A stretch of 17,581 bases of DNA from Nitrospira sp. (lineage in GTDB: Bacteria > Nitrospirota > Nitrospiria > Nitrospirales > Nitrospiraceae). The translations under genes and the position numbers were made by a program. Shown in pieces: positions 16,003 to 17,581 of the stretch. Every line of letters begins with the position of its first letter. The stretch's first letter is position 1. The stretch is from assembly GCA_015904055.1 (NCBI GenBank), contig JABMDE010000004.1, positions 39,776 to 57,356 on the forward strand. Reading direction: 5' to 3'. A model generated the notes under the pieces. That model made no database searches, was not told the DNA's origin, and was given only the letters and a program-made list of their open reading frames with translations.

Positions 16003-16869
16003 ATGTTGCAGCTTGCCAGTGGTGAACGGATTCATCTGGTCGATCAGAAGGGGCGTCACTATGCGCTGACACTGAAGGCCGGGGAAATATATCAATTCAG
16101 TGGGCAGACTATCGCGCACGATGCGCTTATCGGACGCCCTGATGCGACTATGGTGACGTTGTCCCGCGGGAAGAAGATGTTGGCGCTCCGTCCGACGTTT
16201 GGGGAGTATGTGCTCAAGATGCCACGTGGCGCGCAAGTGCTGTACCCAAAGGACCTTGCGCTGATCCCAATGTGGGCGGATGTCTATCCAGGGGCTCGAG
16301 TATTTGAGGCCGGAACCGGTTCAGGAGCTCTGACCATGGCGCTGTTGCGCGCGGTCGGGTTGAGGGGCTTGGTGGTGACCTATGACGTACGGGAGGACTT
16401 TGCGCGCACCGCGCTGCTCAACATCGAACGCTATATGGGGCCTGTCTCCAATCTGGTGTCATTGCGCAAGAATGCCTATGAGGGCATTGAGCTGCTTGAA
16501 GACGGCATCCCGTTCGATCGCGTGGTCCTCGACCTTCCGGAGCCATGGCAGGTGATTCCTCATGCAGCTAATGCGCTTCGGTCAGGCGGGATCTATGTGA
16601 GTTTTGTTCCTACCGTTCCCCAAGTTATGCAAACGGTTGAGGCACTCGAGCGGACAACAGTCTTTGCCATGGTGGAAACATTTGAGACGCTGCTGCGGAC
16701 CTGGTCGGTTCAAGGTCGAAGTGTGCGGCCCGATCACCGCATGGTTGCCCATTCGGGCTTTCTCACAGTGGCAAGGAAAGTGGAACCGGGTTTGCTGACT
16801 GCAGGCCAGGAGCGGGAAATGGGCGACGAGACCTTCGACACTGGGCTGGAGAGTGAAGAAAGGGGCTAA
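16003..16869 (+). CDS. trmI: tRNA (adenine(58)-N1)-methyltransferase TrmI
   Basis: TrmI methylates adenine 58 in the T-loop of tRNA using S-adenosylmethionine and works as a tetramer. The N-terminal part is a small beta domain. The AdoMet-binding motif VFEAGTGSGALT lies at residues 100-111, and the family motif DLPEPW, with probable catalytic Asp177, follows at 177-182. The segment RPTFGEYVLKMPRGAQVLYPKD is also typical. A length of 288 is a little above the usual 250-280 because of a polar tail of about 30 residues after the fold. The ATG at 16003 has no ribosome binding site; the motif distances argue against a much later start. It ends 5 nt before the SDR gene and is surely co-transcribed with it. 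Confidence 0.92.
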   Translation: MLQLASGERIHLVDQKGRHYALTLKAGEIYQFSGQTIAHDALIGRPDATMVTLSRGKKMLALRPTFGEYVLKMPRGAQVLYPKDLALIPMWADVYPGARVFEAGTGSGALTMALLRAVGLRGLVVTYDVREDFARTALLNIERYMGPVSNLVSLRKNAYEGIELLEDGIPFDRVVLDLPEPWQVIPHAANALRSGGIYVSFVPTVPQVMQTVEALERTTVFAMVETFETLLRTWSVQGRSVRPDHRMVAHSGFLTVARKVEPGLLTAGQEREMGDETFDTGLESEERG

Positions 16870-16874
16870 CTGGA

Positions 16875-17581
16875 ATGAAGCGGCTTGAAGGAAAAGTTGC
16901 CGTCATCACGGGGGGGAATGCCGGGATTGGAGAGGCGGTGGCCAAGCGTTTTGCCATGGAAGGCGCGTCGGTGGTTGTCACTGGACGCCGCCAACAGGAA
17001 TTGGACCGGGTGGTGAAGATCGTTCGGCAGAGCAATGGGAGAGCCCTGGCCGTTGCCGGTTCCGTGACGGATGAGGTGCATGCCCAAGACGTTGTCCTGA
17101 AAACCATCGACAGCTTCGGCCGGATTGATGTGTTGGTCAACAATGCCGGGATCGGCGACTTCGGCAAGCGATTGCATGAAATCGATGATGCAACATGGGA
17201 CAAGATCTTCGACATCAATCTCACCGGTGTGTTCCGAATGACGAGGGCCATTGTTCCTCAGATGCTGAAACAAGGATGCGGTTCTATTGTGAACATCTCA
17301 TCTGTCGCCAGTGTGGTCGGTATTCCAGGGTTATCCGCCTATTCCGCCTCAAAAGGTGGTCTCGATGCGCTTACTCGAGCAGTTGCCATCGATTATGCCA
17401 AAGACGGGATTCGCTGCAACGTCGTGAATCCCGCTCTGATCGACACACCAATGGCGGCACCGCTTATGGCAAACCCGGAGATGCTTCAGTCGATTCTTGC
17501 ACAGTATGCAATTCGTCGTGCGGGGACTCCCGAGGAGGTCGCCGGCATGGTGTTGTATCTGGCATCTGATGAAGCGATATG
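16875..17581 (+). CDS. Short-chain dehydrogenase/reductase (SDR), 3' end outside window
   Basis: This is a classical SDR NAD(P)-dependent oxidoreductase. Visible motifs are the nucleotide-binding TGGNAGIG at residues 12-19, NNAG at 89-92, the catalytic Ser143, and Tyr156/Lys160 in YSASK, followed by NPALIDTPM where most relatives have NPG. Arg38-Arg39 after the second strand (VVVTGRR) suggests a preference for NADPH over NADH. Some 235 codons are visible out of about 250 expected, so only the end is missing. The substrate cannot be told; FabG-like and glucose-dehydrogenase-like members look alike. The ATG is five bases after the trmI stop, with AAAGGGG about ten bases upstream, so the two genes form a unit. 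Confidence 0.9.
   Translation, partial: MKRLEGKVAVITGGNAGIGEAVAKRFAMEGASVVVTGRRQQELDRVVKIVRQSNGRALAVAGSVTDEVHAQDVVLKTIDSFGRIDVLVNNAGIGDFGKRLHEIDDATWDKIFDINLTGVFRMTRAIVPQMLKQGCGSIVNISSVASVVGIPGLSAYSASKGGLDALTRAVAIDYAKDGIRCNVVNPALIDTPMAAPLMANPEMLQSILAQYAIRRAGTPEEVAGMVLYLASDEAI

Overview
The window looks like a chromosomal segment from a Nitrospira-type bacterium (phylum Nitrospirota). This is an inference from gene content: the rpsA - sppA - ihfB-like order followed by a protein built of PCP_red (protochlorophyllide-reductase C-terminal) repeats, plus several small proteins I cannot place in better-known phyla. Signals for transcription look sigma70-like and most starts have purine-rich Shine-Dalgarno sites. 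No tRNA, rRNA, CRISPR array, insertion sequence, integrase or phage gene was seen, and no stretch longer than about 300 bases lacks a gene. The window opens inside rpsA and closes inside a short-chain dehydrogenase gene.

Layout. Positions 1-3555 (+) hold a housekeeping cluster: ribosomal protein S1 (5'-truncated by the window edge), signal peptide peptidase SppA, an IHF/HU DNA-bending protein and a four-repeat PCP_red protein. A convergent intergenic region with two perfect inverted repeats separates it from a small unknown gene on the minus strand (3745-4065). That gene is divergent from a secreted seven-bladed FG-GAP lipoprotein (4241-5434). Next is a short plus-strand set at 5569-6938: a two-helix membrane peptide, a CxxC/CxxC zinc-ribbon peptide and a D,D-carboxypeptidase of the PBP5 family. 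It is preceded by a good promoter that has a perfect 10-bp palindrome in its spacer.

Positions 7213-10695 encode a 1160-residue surface or secreted protein. It has an N-terminal LEPR-XLL-like motif, a seven-repeat SBBP propeller with an exact 189-nt period, two cadherin/Ig-like domains and eleven RTX nonapeptides. It resembles a type I secretion substrate, but no secretion genes lie nearby.

Positions 10873-15623 are all on the minus strand. Read in the direction of transcription they are: a sigma70-family factor, lipB, glutamate dehydrogenase, a 97-residue unknown and a 177-residue exported unknown. The last four are tightly packed. The glutamate dehydrogenase is abnormal. A 357-nt segment holding all four key catalytic and substrate residues is present twice in tandem and in frame. 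The two copies are identical as protein but differ at about 24 synonymous sites. That pattern suggests a joint between two strain haplotypes in a metagenomic assembly more than a working protein, though a real duplication is not excluded. The last part, on the plus strand, holds a doubtful small gene, the tRNA m1A58 methyltransferase TrmI (possibly leaderless) and a partial SDR oxidoreductase directly behind it.

I did not find a clearly new multi-gene system. The most unusual items are the tandem-duplicated gdhA, the LEPR/SBBP/cadherin/RTX protein and the stand-alone PCP_red repeat protein.
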